A stretch of 64,000 nucleotides of DNA from Thalassia testudinum (lineage: Eukaryota > Streptophyta > Magnoliopsida > Alismatales > Hydrocharitaceae): NCBI GenBank assembly GCA_037157565.1, contig JAZHRO010000019.1:64912501-64976500 (forward strand), given 5' to 3'. Under the pieces are notes generated by a model. It was not told the DNA's origin, made no database searches, and worked only from the letters and a program-made list of their open reading frames with translations. Positions 22,801 through 34,800 of the stretch are shown here, one piece after another. How positions within the stretch are numbered: the stretch's first letter is position 1; every line of letters starts with the position of its first letter. A program made the translations under genes and the position numbers.

Positions 22801-25800
22801 AAAGGGATGCGTAGCAAAAGGTGGTGGTAGTGTAGTAGGGACAAGAATCTCAAGAAATCTCCCAAAGCGAATGGAAGTATATGGCATAGGTGTCATATCA
22901 CCCTCAGGAGGCATCTCAGCAGCCATCACAAAAAAAAAAGATACAACCTCATAAACGGTAATATTCGCTGAAACACAATGCCGAGAAGTAACAGGATCAA
23001 AACACCAATACCCTTTTGCATTCGGATATACCCAAGAAAGACGCACTTAACTGCTCTCGATGCTAATTTATCATGGCCTAGTCCCAATAAATGGACAAAG
23101 GCAACACAACCAAACATTCGAGGGATCACGTGAACCAAAGGTCAATCAGGATACATGACCTAAAGAGGAATCCATTCACGTAATGTAGGATTAGGCATCC
23201 GACTAAATAAAAAACAAGCAGTCAAAACAGTGTCACCTCAATAGAGATAGGGGACCGAATGGTGAATTAACAAACTGCGAGCAACATCAAAAATATGACG
23301 ATGTTTCCTCTCAAGGCCACCATTTTTCTGAGAGGTATGAGGACATGTCTCATGGATAATGCCACAACTAGAAAACAAACTGTGCAAACGCATAATACAA
23401 AACTTCAAGGCATTATCAGAACGAAATCACTTCACCAAACAAAAATGTTGAGTTTTTATTTCTTTGATAAAATTCTCAATAATTTGTCCCACATCGGACT
23501 TATTTTTCAAGAGAAACATCTAAGAAACACGAAAAAAAGTCATCAACTAAAACAAGATAATATTTATTCCCAAGTCGATCAGGAATACGACTGGCACCCC
23601 ACAGATCCATATGAATCAAATCAAATGTGGCAATAGATAAAACAGAAGTAGATCTAGAAAAACTAGTCCTGTGGTACTTGCCAAGCTGACAAGTATCATA
23701 GGTGAGAGCAATAGTGGAAGGGATGTGTGATAGAACACGTCTAAGGCGATGAATGGGTAGATGGCTAAGGCAACGGTGCCACTGGAGAGTAGATCCAGCA
23801 AAAGCAAGACCCTAGGTAGCAAAAGCAGCAAAAATAGTATGACTCAAACGATACACCCCATGTTCCTCACGACATCCACCAATCATCTTCCCAGTAAATT
23901 TGTCCTGCAAGACACAAGAGAACGCATCAAAAATAGCTCCACAGTTCAGATCTCTAATGATACTACTATCAGAAAATAAACTTAAAGGAAAATCAGGCAC
24001 ATAATAGACATCTGTTAGTCTCAAAATATGAGATAAAGACATCTCTCTTGTTAATGAGTGGCGAGTGTCTTCCATCAACCACCTGTACTGTCCCGACAGG
24101 TGTAATAGGTGTTAACTGAGAGAAAGAGCCTTTGTCGCCACATAAGTGCTTGGATGCACCAGAATCAATCAACCACTCACTAGAAGACAAAAGTGACGGC
24201 ATACCAATCGTAGGTGTCTTTAAAGAGGTAGCAAATAACCGCAGTGTCTAGAGTCTAAGAGGAAGATGCCTGAGTCAACTGAGCAATCTACTGCCGCAAG
24301 GTCTCAATCTCAATGCTCAAAGAACTACTATCAGAAGTAGGGAAAGCTGCATCGGAGATCTTAGCTGCGCTAACATAATGTCTATTCTGCAGAGGATCAT
24401 AACAACGATACCCCTTTTGTGTCTTAGAGTATCCCAAAAATACACACTTTATAGCGCGAGGAGCCAGCTTTCCACAACCAAGTGACAACACATGGACGAA
24501 TGTAACACATCCAAAGGCCCTAGGAAGCAAATGAAATAACTCATCGTCTGAATGCAGAAGAACCAGTATCTGCTCATAAAGAACTGAGCTGAGCATCTTG
24601 TTGATAAGTCGCTATCAGAATTGTGTCCCCCTAGTATCTTTGCGGCACATTGTGATGAATTAATAGTGTACAGGCAACATCCAACAAGTGCATGTGCTTA
24701 CACTCTGTGATCCTATTCTACTATTAAGTGTGAGGACAAGTGGTCTGATAGACAATCCCACAGGCCCTTTAGAACTCCTTAAGTCTGGCAGTGCAGAACT
24801 CAAGAGCATTATCAGTCTGCAACATCTTCACTATAGCTGAATACTGTGTGCTGATCTCCAGAAGAAGAGTCTCTATGCATCCTCCAACCTTTGCCTTGCT
24901 ATTCAGCAAGAACACCTATGTGGCTCTAGAGAAGTCATCTACAACAACCAGGTAGTACCGATGTCCTATCCTGTCTAGGACTCTACTTAATCCCCATACA
25001 TCCATATGGAGCAACTAAAATAATGTCGAGGATCCATGAGAGGTGCTAGTTGAAAAAGATCAATTTTACTTACCCAATTAGCAAACGTCGCACTATATGA
25101 TAGCTGCTGAGGAAATATGCGATCACTCTCCTGAGGTGATCCAGAGATAACTGGCCAAGACGAACGTGCCACTGTAGAACTCTCGCTACCATATCGAGTA
25201 ACTCCTGCAAACAACTCCTATCCCAGACGGTAAACGTCATTCACCTCCATACCTCTGACAACAATCCTCCCGGTGAGCTTGTCCTGAACAACACATCTGA
25301 CATCATCGAAGATCACACTGCAGTTGAGATCCTTCGTGATTCTACTCACTGACAACAGACTCAGTGGGAATTCTAACACATGCAATGCAACAGACAGCTG
25401 CAAATTGGGGGTCACAGACACCTCTCCTTTACCCCTAACTGGGGTGTATCTACCATCAGCCAGTTGTACAGTCCTTCCTAAGGGAACAGATTGTAACGAA
25501 CGAAAATAGATCTGATCACCATACAGATGCTGTGACATACCAGAGTCGATTAGCCACCATGCTCCATGGTAGCTCCTGTAATGCTCCTGATGCACCAAAC
25601 TCACAGATTTTGCCATAGGTGTCAAGCAGACCACATCTAAAGAAAATGGGGAATACACACCCCAAGAATCATGAAATACAGGGAATACACACCCCAATCA
25701 ACCATCAATAAGGGGAACACACCCAAAAATAGTCCATAAAACTGGAGAAAACCATACCAATATTCAGCGAACACCAATGGTCTGAAACATAACAAATTCA

Positions 25801-28800
25801 GATCTGCATGACTGATAAGAGGCCTCCTTAGACAGACATCGACCTAACCCGAGTGTAAAGAGAACACCCGAGTTGACCCTAAGGAGACCTTACTCCCTCT
25901 CTCTAAGGCTATGAGGAGTGCAGCCCCCTAGATCAGGGCTACAAGCCCCTCACAGCCTTCGCCTGTTGCCTAGGGTTGCCTTGCACAGCCTCTGCAGGTC
26001 ACAGCGTCACCCAGCAGGTCACAGCACCGCCTCTGTAGGTCGTGGCCGCCACTGTTAGTTGCTACAGACCGTCGCCGAACCCCCCCCGCAGGCTGCTGCC
26101 GCCGCAACAGACAACCGCAAGTCGCCGCCGATATCGTTGGCTACTGCAGACCGCCGTTGTACCCCCCCACAGACTATTGCCGTCACTGCAGACAGTTGTA
26201 GGTCTCCGCCGCTGCACCTAGCGGTGGGAGGTGGCCCTATTCACCGCCGGTGGAGGGAGAGAGAGAGGAGTTGGATGTGGTGGTAGGGTTTTGGAGGCCT
26301 TGAAGGGTGGGATATCTACAGTTACGGTCTAAGACCAATGCTCTAATACCAACTTGGATGAAATGACTCAATTCATTATAGAAAACCCAAGACTCTCTTA
26401 TAAGGAGAGACCTAAGAGTTACAAGGATAGAACTACCCCTGAGGAGCTAAACACCCACAAGATAAAAAATATAAGAATAATATATACTACAGTTGAAGTT
26501 AGCACCAATAATATCATTTACCTTATAACATACTAAGAGCTAGCCAACATAAAATAGGTTTCACTCCATGTACTTATAGCAACTGCTTAAGTTCAAAAAT
26601 AAAACATACACAAAGCAAATACAATAAATAGTAGTAATATAATCATTAAAGGACATGCCATATACCCCATAATGTAAAAGGACTGCAGGACTAAACAAAG
26701 ATAATATTTTTCCACCTTAATTCAATTATCAAGTTATCGACATGGTCGTATGTGAAAATTTCTTAGATTGTCGCACAGACTAAGTTGCCAAAGCAGGAAA
26801 CAATTACAGCATGAATACCCCCAGAAACAATGGGAATGCAGTATGATGTTGAATGAGATTAGACATACCGAGCCATACCACAAGGCATGATATACCGTTC
26901 CACACGAACCTACAGATATCAAACAAAAAATCAGGAAAATAAAGCCTGAGGACATGGTCAAGCAATGAAAAATTCAATGCATAATTTACTTTTAGAAAAG
27001 TTCAATCCACAAAATCTGAGAGGACGACCAGACACATCATTCAGTTTGAGATGACAGATTACAAGCAAATTTAAATTGAATAAGCACCAATGCACTTAAT
27101 ACAAAGAAGAGGCAGGAAAAATGAAATAGCAGAAGGAACTTTGGTGAATGATTTGGTAAGGGCAGGAATATAAGAGGAAATATAAGCAGAAAGAGAGAAT
27201 TGAGACAAAAGGGTCCCACTGCCTTCTGTCTTCATTAGATTACTTTCAAGAATGACTAAGAACAAAGATAACCACTTTTCCTGGTGCACATGACCAAAAA
27301 TGATAAATAGCATATGTTTCTAGTGACAAATTCCTACCCTGGCCAATCTGCTCCCCAATTGTCAGGTCTTCCCATAGAATTTCATAATCTAGGCAGTCAG
27401 CTTCTATATCTTTCTGGATTGTGCTGTTGCTGGTACTTCCACTGCTGCTGGCACTGCTTGTGCTGTTGGCATTGAATGAAGACAGTGAACCATATACATC
27501 ATGATTTGCCATTCTATTGTCATCGTTATCCATAGCCTGCACCAACCCATTTGATTTTGGATGATTTCCATCACACTCATTCACATTTTGTGACCAAGGC
27601 CACGTTATCCGGTTCTTAACATCTGGACCATCATGCTCACTCCCTTTCCAGTGCCAGCTAAGGCCCTTTTTAGCTACCCATGACTCAGCCTTTGAGCTCA
27701 AGATTTTTTGAATACCTACCTTCCCTCCAGCATTATTAGTATTGGCTTTGGCTGCTTTACTTGGGGCTTTCTCTTCATTACTGGCATAACTATGACCAAA
27801 ATGATTGGCTTGTGTATCTCCTGTAGGTGTACTTGCACCACTCGATGTTACATCTTTTCTGTGATCTATTTTTGTTACATCTGCATGCAGATGCCCAGAA
27901 CACTGATCTTCTCTATTCTCAACTTCATGAATGGGGCTACAATCAGATGCCTTAATCTTTGAGCGGACTTTTTGGGTGACCTTATTAGCCTGTTTCGCAG
28001 ATTTTAACATTAAACGAATAGAACATGTTAGTACCAAAAATCACAATTATTGATCATATAAGTCTTATGAATGTAGATTATAACAACTGCTTTTCTCCTA
28101 ACTGATTATCACCAAAGAGGAAAAAGCCCTACCAAGGTTGTTATTTTCGATAGAGGCTGCTGGATATCTGCACCAATTTTATCAGTTAGGCTGATTCTAA
28201 GACGACTGGTATGCCCTGCACTAGTAGAAGGAGATGCCACCTCAACAAAGTTGCGTGAATCACTTGATACACAAATGATTCCAACCAAGCCACCATCATC
28301 ATTATAGAATGGGGTGTTTGTAGCAATTGCTAGGAAGCGCTCTCCAAACTTGTTCTTAACGGGAAACCTTCCTGTCCAACGTTCACCAGACCTTATTTGG
28401 TTTATTATATTATCAGCAGCACCAAAGTCACATGCATCAACAAGTAACTCCACAGCATCCTGACCGATGGCTTCTGATTCTGAATAACCATAAAGCTGTT
28501 CTGCAGACCGATTCCTATAGGAATAAATAACTTCAGTTGTCTAGGAAAAAAAGGTCCAGTTATAATATGATGAAGAAGTAACCTCAAACAGAAGAGGAGA
28601 AAAGTCAAATTTTTATCAGATAGAAAAAAATTAATTGTCATCAAGTTACCACATACAACAATATAATTAAGCTATATATTTAAGATTATTGGTTTTAGTG
28701 GATTATAATGTTCAATATTAAACTGTTACTAGCAGCACCTATGCCGAAATGAGAGGATCCCATTTCAACTTCCAACTAACCTTTTTCCCATGTCAAGCAG

Positions 28801-31800
28801 AGTTAACAACACGGGTTCGTCTTCATTATTCTAATATATTCCAGTCCTAATGAAGAATCATAAGCAAGATCTTGTGGCATTTGTTCATGGCTTCTAGAAA
28901 CTATTTCTTATCAAACAGAAGAATGGAAGTTCAAAAATCTTGACAATGATTTGCAGTAGTTGTAGAACCAAACCTTAAATCATCTGTTGTAAAAACTAGA
29001 GAACCAAATGAGGAGGATATACCTTGAAATGTGGATCTAACTCATTTCAAATATAGTTAATATCTATGCAATTATTTTGTGGCACGCTTACTTTTCAAGC
29101 CAATTTGGACCATCTGTCGTCAAAAGACTACCATATCTTTGTCATATATCATTGGAGATACAATTATCAATCGATTATAGGTTTGTGAGGTCAATACCAA
29201 AAAAGGTTTTTTTTAGAGAAAAATAGGATGACTACTAGCAATCAGTACCATCCAAAATTCATTAAAAAATAATAACAATAAGCACAAAAGTCACATGACA
29301 TGGTAAAAATCACACCACTCAGAGCTCACCTGATCCCACACCAAAGATCAGCTATTCCCACTATGTGTACCTTTAGCAAACTCTCACATCAAATAGTCCC
29401 CCACTCTCCCACAAATAATTCACTCTCCATGAACGACAAAATACATAAAATTCAATCCCAAGAAATGTCCATACAACCACCCTAGCAAAACCTGTTAATT
29501 TGACTCCATTCTTGCGACAGAAGAGGCTACCCATCCGGGAAGAAAAACTTCTCCTTAATAATAGACTTATGACCTACATTAAACGCTTTAGCCTTTCCCA
29601 CATTCTCCAACTCCTCCCTCTCTTTCACCGCATGCATCTACTACAATTACATCCTATATATAATTTGATTCTTATGGTAAACAGGTTTCCAACTGTTAAA
29701 TCAAATCTTGGACACAGACACAAGATCTGAAGGCTCTCCCCCATCAAGATCAGTCATTGGAACCCCATGCAAATTGGCTTAAACATCAAGCTCTAAGCTT
29801 TCCTTGCCTTCCTTCTGCTACATTTCACAGCCTACACCATTGTCAACAGTATCAACCATCACGTTATTTGTCGCACCAGAAGTAGACCCACCATCAGTGA
29901 GTAATTTGCACCTTGCACCATCCTCATCAAGAAAATTGGAAGATACAAAAGGGCCTTCCATATCATTCCAAGTATTTAGAGGCTTCCCAATAATAGTGCC
30001 CCCATCACATTCACCTACCAATTCTGAAAATCTATGATGCACCTCATCGACATTATTTACAATTGATGGCAAATCAATACCTTCCAAAACCGATTGCTCC
30101 ATTTTTGGTGAAGTCCTTATCATCTCAGAAACTAGATCTAGAACACATTCAAATTTGAATTTGAAACCGATTGCTCCATATTTGGTGTAGGACACCTCAA
30201 CATCGCAACATTCATATTTGGAACCTCATTTGAATTTGAAAGTTGATTCGAATTCGAATTTTGAATCTTACACTCAACACTCCAACGAACCGATTTCCAA
30301 ATGAAGCAACCATCCCTCTTCTTCGTCAGCAAGGCCACACATGATGCTCCTCTGATCACCACTGTTGCGTATGACTACTGGTTCCTGCTTGTTGATGACA
30401 CCTCCAACATGATGATCCAAGAGGAACCACTGTGTCAAAGAACCAATTTCAAAGGGACTACTCTCACCTTCCACCACTACAACTGACAGATCCTCACCTT
30501 GGAAAGGAAGGCCATGGCATCGCTTGATCCTTGCAAATGGGACACAAATAGCCACTGCTACCTCAACCAAACGTAGCTTCAGCGGAATACCTCGAATGTG
30601 AGCCATGAAAGAAGGTCCCAATGGAGGTCTTTCATCCAAGGCTCCATCATGCAACGACAAAGACCTCCATCAGAGAACCACCTCCCCTAAAATGAACTCC
30701 TTGAAACGTAGGGATTCGATGTCGTGAACATCCACACCAAATAGCATGACCTTAGTGGGCATGAAAGACGCAATGCTCCAATCCTAAGAGTGGAAACTAT
30801 GACTCTCCACCTCCATCCTAACCACCGAAAGAAGCACCATCCCCATGATGAAGTCCCCTACAAGTGAAGCATTTAGAGCTTCCTCAATAGAAGACATCAC
30901 ACTAGACCACGATGCATCAAGCTCCATTTGGAGGTTCAAAAGGCAGAGGAGGAAGGAGAACCTCCTTGATTGCCAAGACTCTACACAGGCAAGACCATTG
31001 ACAATGACCACATTCCTTGCAAAGAACACACACAATAAGATCTCTGCAATCTCTTGCCAAGTGTCCTCTCGCCCTACACTTGAAACACAAGACTCCAAAA
31101 TCACACGGGTGTCACTTCCAATCCCCACAAGAGACCCTCTCTTGACCTCCCTTCTCTACCATATCTCCCCCCTCTCTGCCCATCTCAGTTGTCTTCAGTC
31201 ATAGAGAATGTTCTTAGCCAGAAACCTTGGCCATGTTCAATACTTGAAAAGGTGCATGTGAAGAAACTAGTACTTGTTTTATTATTGTAGAACTCAAAAT
31301 ACAAAGGAGGGTTATTGATCTCTTTATATAAAGAACTTATCCCAATCCCAATCTAAATAGGAAACAAATCACTTAACAAAATAAAGCCTCTAACAGCCTT
31401 CCAAAAGAGATAATCCTAAACTAAAGAAGGAAAAGTAGTAACTTAACTCAAGCAAACTAACTTGACTAACAAGAAATCCTAATTTGACTAGGGAAGGGAC
31501 TCTTACGTTATTCCCCACGTCACCACTCCTTGGAAGAGATCACGATATCTCCAACACACCCCAAAGTTGGACATCTCCAACTTGCGAGAGAGCATAGCAG
31601 TAGTAGTACTCGAGCAGGAAGGATCTCCAGTCGTCAATCTAGACCACAAACAGTAGTTTGGGAAATGTTCCCAAGCACATGATAGTTACCTCTTCCAAGG
31701 AAATCTTCCCCGCTTGGAGGAGAATAAAAGATCAGATTAGGGCTCCCATCGGTGGGGCTGAGCCTAGGGCTCAGTTTCCCCACCAATTGTCATCATCTTC

Positions 31801-34800
31801 AGCACCGATGACATGACCCAAGGATTCAGAGTTTTCCTTTGGGCCAAGCATTGGTTGGGCTATCATAACTCTGGAGACTTCTGCAGTAGTTGTCGCATCA
31901 ACAGTAGAAGGTCATAGCAAAAGCAACAACCAACATAGGGGCTCTGTGGTCCCTTGAACTAATACAGAAGCCAATATCTTGGCTCCAAAGGTCATAGTGG
32001 GCTTATCTCCCTCTACCATGTGTCATGTATAGGGGATTTTCCTACACATGGATCGACATGGATAAAATCGAGCACTCTTGATTCAAAAAACCCAATCACA
32101 AAGGGGCCTTAGACCACATAAGAGGTGTTGGTGGTGAAGAGGTGCATGCAAGAGGGGAGTAGAGGGCCTTGCGTGACCCTCTCTCAATCGACGAGGAGGA
32201 GAGATATGGCCAAGGCCTTGTCTTGGCTTTCCATGGTGCTCAACAAGTGACTTGAGTTGCCACCCACGTAGAAGAGAGGCAGCATGGCCTCTTGGATATG
32301 GAGAAGGATGTGTGGTTCAAGATCAAACTCACTTTAATACCATGTAAAGAAACTGTACTTGGAGTTTTATTATTGCAGAACTCAAAATACAGAGGAGAGG
32401 TATTGGTCTCTTTATATAGGAACCAATCCCAATCTAAATAAGAAACAAATCATTTAACAAAATAAAATCTCTAGCAACGGATAATCCTAAACTACACAAG
32501 GAAAACTAGTACCTTGACTCTTAAGCAAACTAACTTGACTAACAAGAAATTCTAATTTGACTTGGCAAGGGACTCTTGCTTTATTCACCATGTCGTGACT
32601 CCTTGGAGAAGATCACGATATCTCTAATAGTACAAAAAGTATAGGCAGAAATATTTTCCATAGTTAATATAATAATGTTATGCTAATGTTTTCAATCAAA
32701 ATTCCATTAAGAAAAAAATTCTAAATGAATGAACATCACACGACTCTTCAATGATATTTTATAGATTGTTAGCACTATTAACTTACATCTTTCTTGTTGT
32801 CAATTCTTATATTTATCTTTTTTCAAGTATTCTATGTAATTTTTCCATCAGCCTTCTCTATATAAGAGAGGCTAGAATTCCATAGTTACATTCTTCTTTA
32901 TGGTATTAGTTACATGGTCCTAAATCAACATCTAAACCATCCTTCATCTCTCTCCTATTTTTGTTTCTAACCAAATTCTCTTTTTGAAAACTCGGATTCA
33001 ACTACAACTTAACCAATTAACAACACACAATGGCTAGCAGTCTATCAAAGCACACCATGCGTGCATGCATAATGGCCAAGCAGGCCAGAGTTGCATTACT
33101 TCATGCTAACCTCACTGCTGCCTCTAAGGTGGCCTTTTCTTCTCGCACATCCACGTCAGTCAATGACAGCACTACAACAGCATCAATCAGGGTAAAGGTA
33201 TGACATGACTGAATCAAACAAACAGTGGTCTGATATGATCAAACTAGCTGTCCAGTCCACAAATAGACCAACTTGTGGTCTGCCCATGCACACTTGCTCG
33301 ACCTGATCTACCATTTGTCCCTGCAAGTGTGCATATAATCTTTGGTTCATGATTTTCTGCTTATTTCATCACCAAGTGAATTTGGCTTGAGCCATATAAC
33401 TATTTATACCTAGAATGAGTGCAGTATGGGTTGTTGGTCCACTTGTCCAGTGCAAAAATGAACACAGCATGATTTTTTTTTTTTTGACAAGGTAAATATT
33501 GTCCACATGGGATTTGATCCCATGACCTCTTGGATGCAAGTAGGGTGCTTTACCACTGAGCCAACCCCTAAGTGGCAACATAGCATGATTTGCACATCAC
33601 CAGGTCTGTGATTTGACCTCCTACTTTAACACAGATTATTGCTGCATGTGCTACTGATATTTGTTCTTTTTCTCTAGACTCCCAACCAATAGCTATGTAG
33701 TTGAGGCGAAGATGTATGTATACTAAAAGTAGCTATCTAAAGTTTCAAGCAAAGCCCAAGCACTTGATTTGACAAACTATTCAACGAGATTATGAAGATT
33801 GAATTCGCTAGATCTACATCATATCACTTTATTTTTATTAGGAGGTGAGAGAATAACTCCATTATATATGGCTGACATGATCATCATTGGTGATGACTGT
33901 GCAGGCATACAATAAACAAAAGTGTTTTGCAGAAGACTTTTTTGAAAAGGAACCTGGGAAAGATCCGATGTTTTATGGACATTGAGGTAGCATGCAACTC
34001 CAAGAGGCTTGTTCCATTACAAGGAAAATATGTCCTGGAATTCCTTGAGGTGGTAGGTTTCTTTGGTGCAAAGCCATCGTCAATTTGTGTGGAAAAGAAA
34101 CAAGTCAAACAAGATGATGATCCAGCTTTTAAGGATCTTGGATGATTCAGAAGCATTGCTAGGAAATTCCGCTGTTCGATATCAGCTTTGCATGAGTAGG
34201 GTGAGTCAAAATATGGATAAGCCTATGTTTGACTTATTCTCAACTATCTAAAAGGGTCACTAAGGAAAGTTCTTTTCAACATTTTCGTTAACAAATATAG
34301 GCATCTTGATCTTTGTGCTTATTGAGAGCGATGAATGTTGTTTCTGCGTAATTAGATAATGTGAGATCTAAATGCAAGTTGCTTAATCTCACATAATGGA
34401 GCGGGAACTTAAGATGTGTGTGGTAGCCTATATAAAGATCCTTGTATCACCCATTTGTCTTTGAGAAAAAATATTAAGAGCTTACATCTATAGGGGTGCT
34501 TCCCCCGTGATTTTCTTCCCTCTCCTCGTGACAAGAGTTTATTCGTAAACCCAAGTGTTTCATCTGTGATGCTTTGATATTTTTGTTTGTTTTATTTCAA
34601 TTATCTATTTCAACATGGTATGATATCAAAAGAAGTCAATTTTGGATTTTTTATTCATGTTCGATTCTTGTTGTTACTAGGGTACCTCTTTATTGGTGCC
34701 TTCGATCTCAAGTGAGAGAAGGAAACCCTAATCTCTCAAGTTGTTCTTTTTGTGCTGCATTGATGACAAGCCTATATTTTGTACAGATAATGCATACCTA

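Larger units (their letters stand above)
20843..26549 (-). mobile_element. Minus-strand Ty1-copia element E/F with two protease-integrase modules
   Basis: 5' LTR 26549-26352, primer site TGGTATTAGAG at 26351-26341. At the far end TTTGAGGGGGAG (20995-20982) is the polypurine tract, followed by a 3' LTR-like region 20981-20843 that shares blocks with the 5' LTR (TTATGGGTG, GACTC-TAGTCTC, TCATTTCAT). Reading 5' to 3': no recognisable gag, protease and integrase (25560-24290), a second protease and integrase (24170-22930), RT (22600-21600), RNase H (21500-21020). Either a recombinant element or one truncated element inserted in another of the same family. Confidence 0.72.
5229..26868 (-). other. 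Intron 4 of PAS-Raf MAPKKK, 21.6 kb, mostly copia elements
   Basis: Separates the Gly-loop micro-exon from the VAVK exon. It is occupied by copia element A (5443-14440) with element B nested in it, element C (15733-20638) nested in fragment D, and the minus-strand element E/F (20843-26549). Short unique stretches are 5229-5442, 14441-15400 and 26550-26868. A, B, C and D run antisense to the gene; E/F runs in the same direction. Confidence 0.9.
31257..32629 (-). mobile_element. TRIM-like non-coding LTR retrotransposon, 1.37 kb
   Basis: Direct repeats 31257-31556 and 32343-32629 are LTRs of about 290-300 bp, with shared blocks such as TTATTATTG-CAGAACTCAAAATAC and ATAATCCTAAACTA. Oriented on the minus strand: TG(T)TRGAGATATCGTGATC start, TTTCTTYACA end, primer site TGGTATTAAAG next to 32342, and AACTTTGGGGTG just before the 3' LTR. 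The internal 786 bp has no pol sequence. Flanks GTGCA (31252-31256) and GTACA (32630-32634) are a 5-bp target duplication with one mismatch. Confidence 0.82.

Noticed and set aside
33475..33576. Sequence resembling a tRNA gene (A and B box).
   Set aside because: It has an A-tail and a 14-bp target duplication and lacks a full cloverleaf, so it is a SINE and not a tRNA gene.
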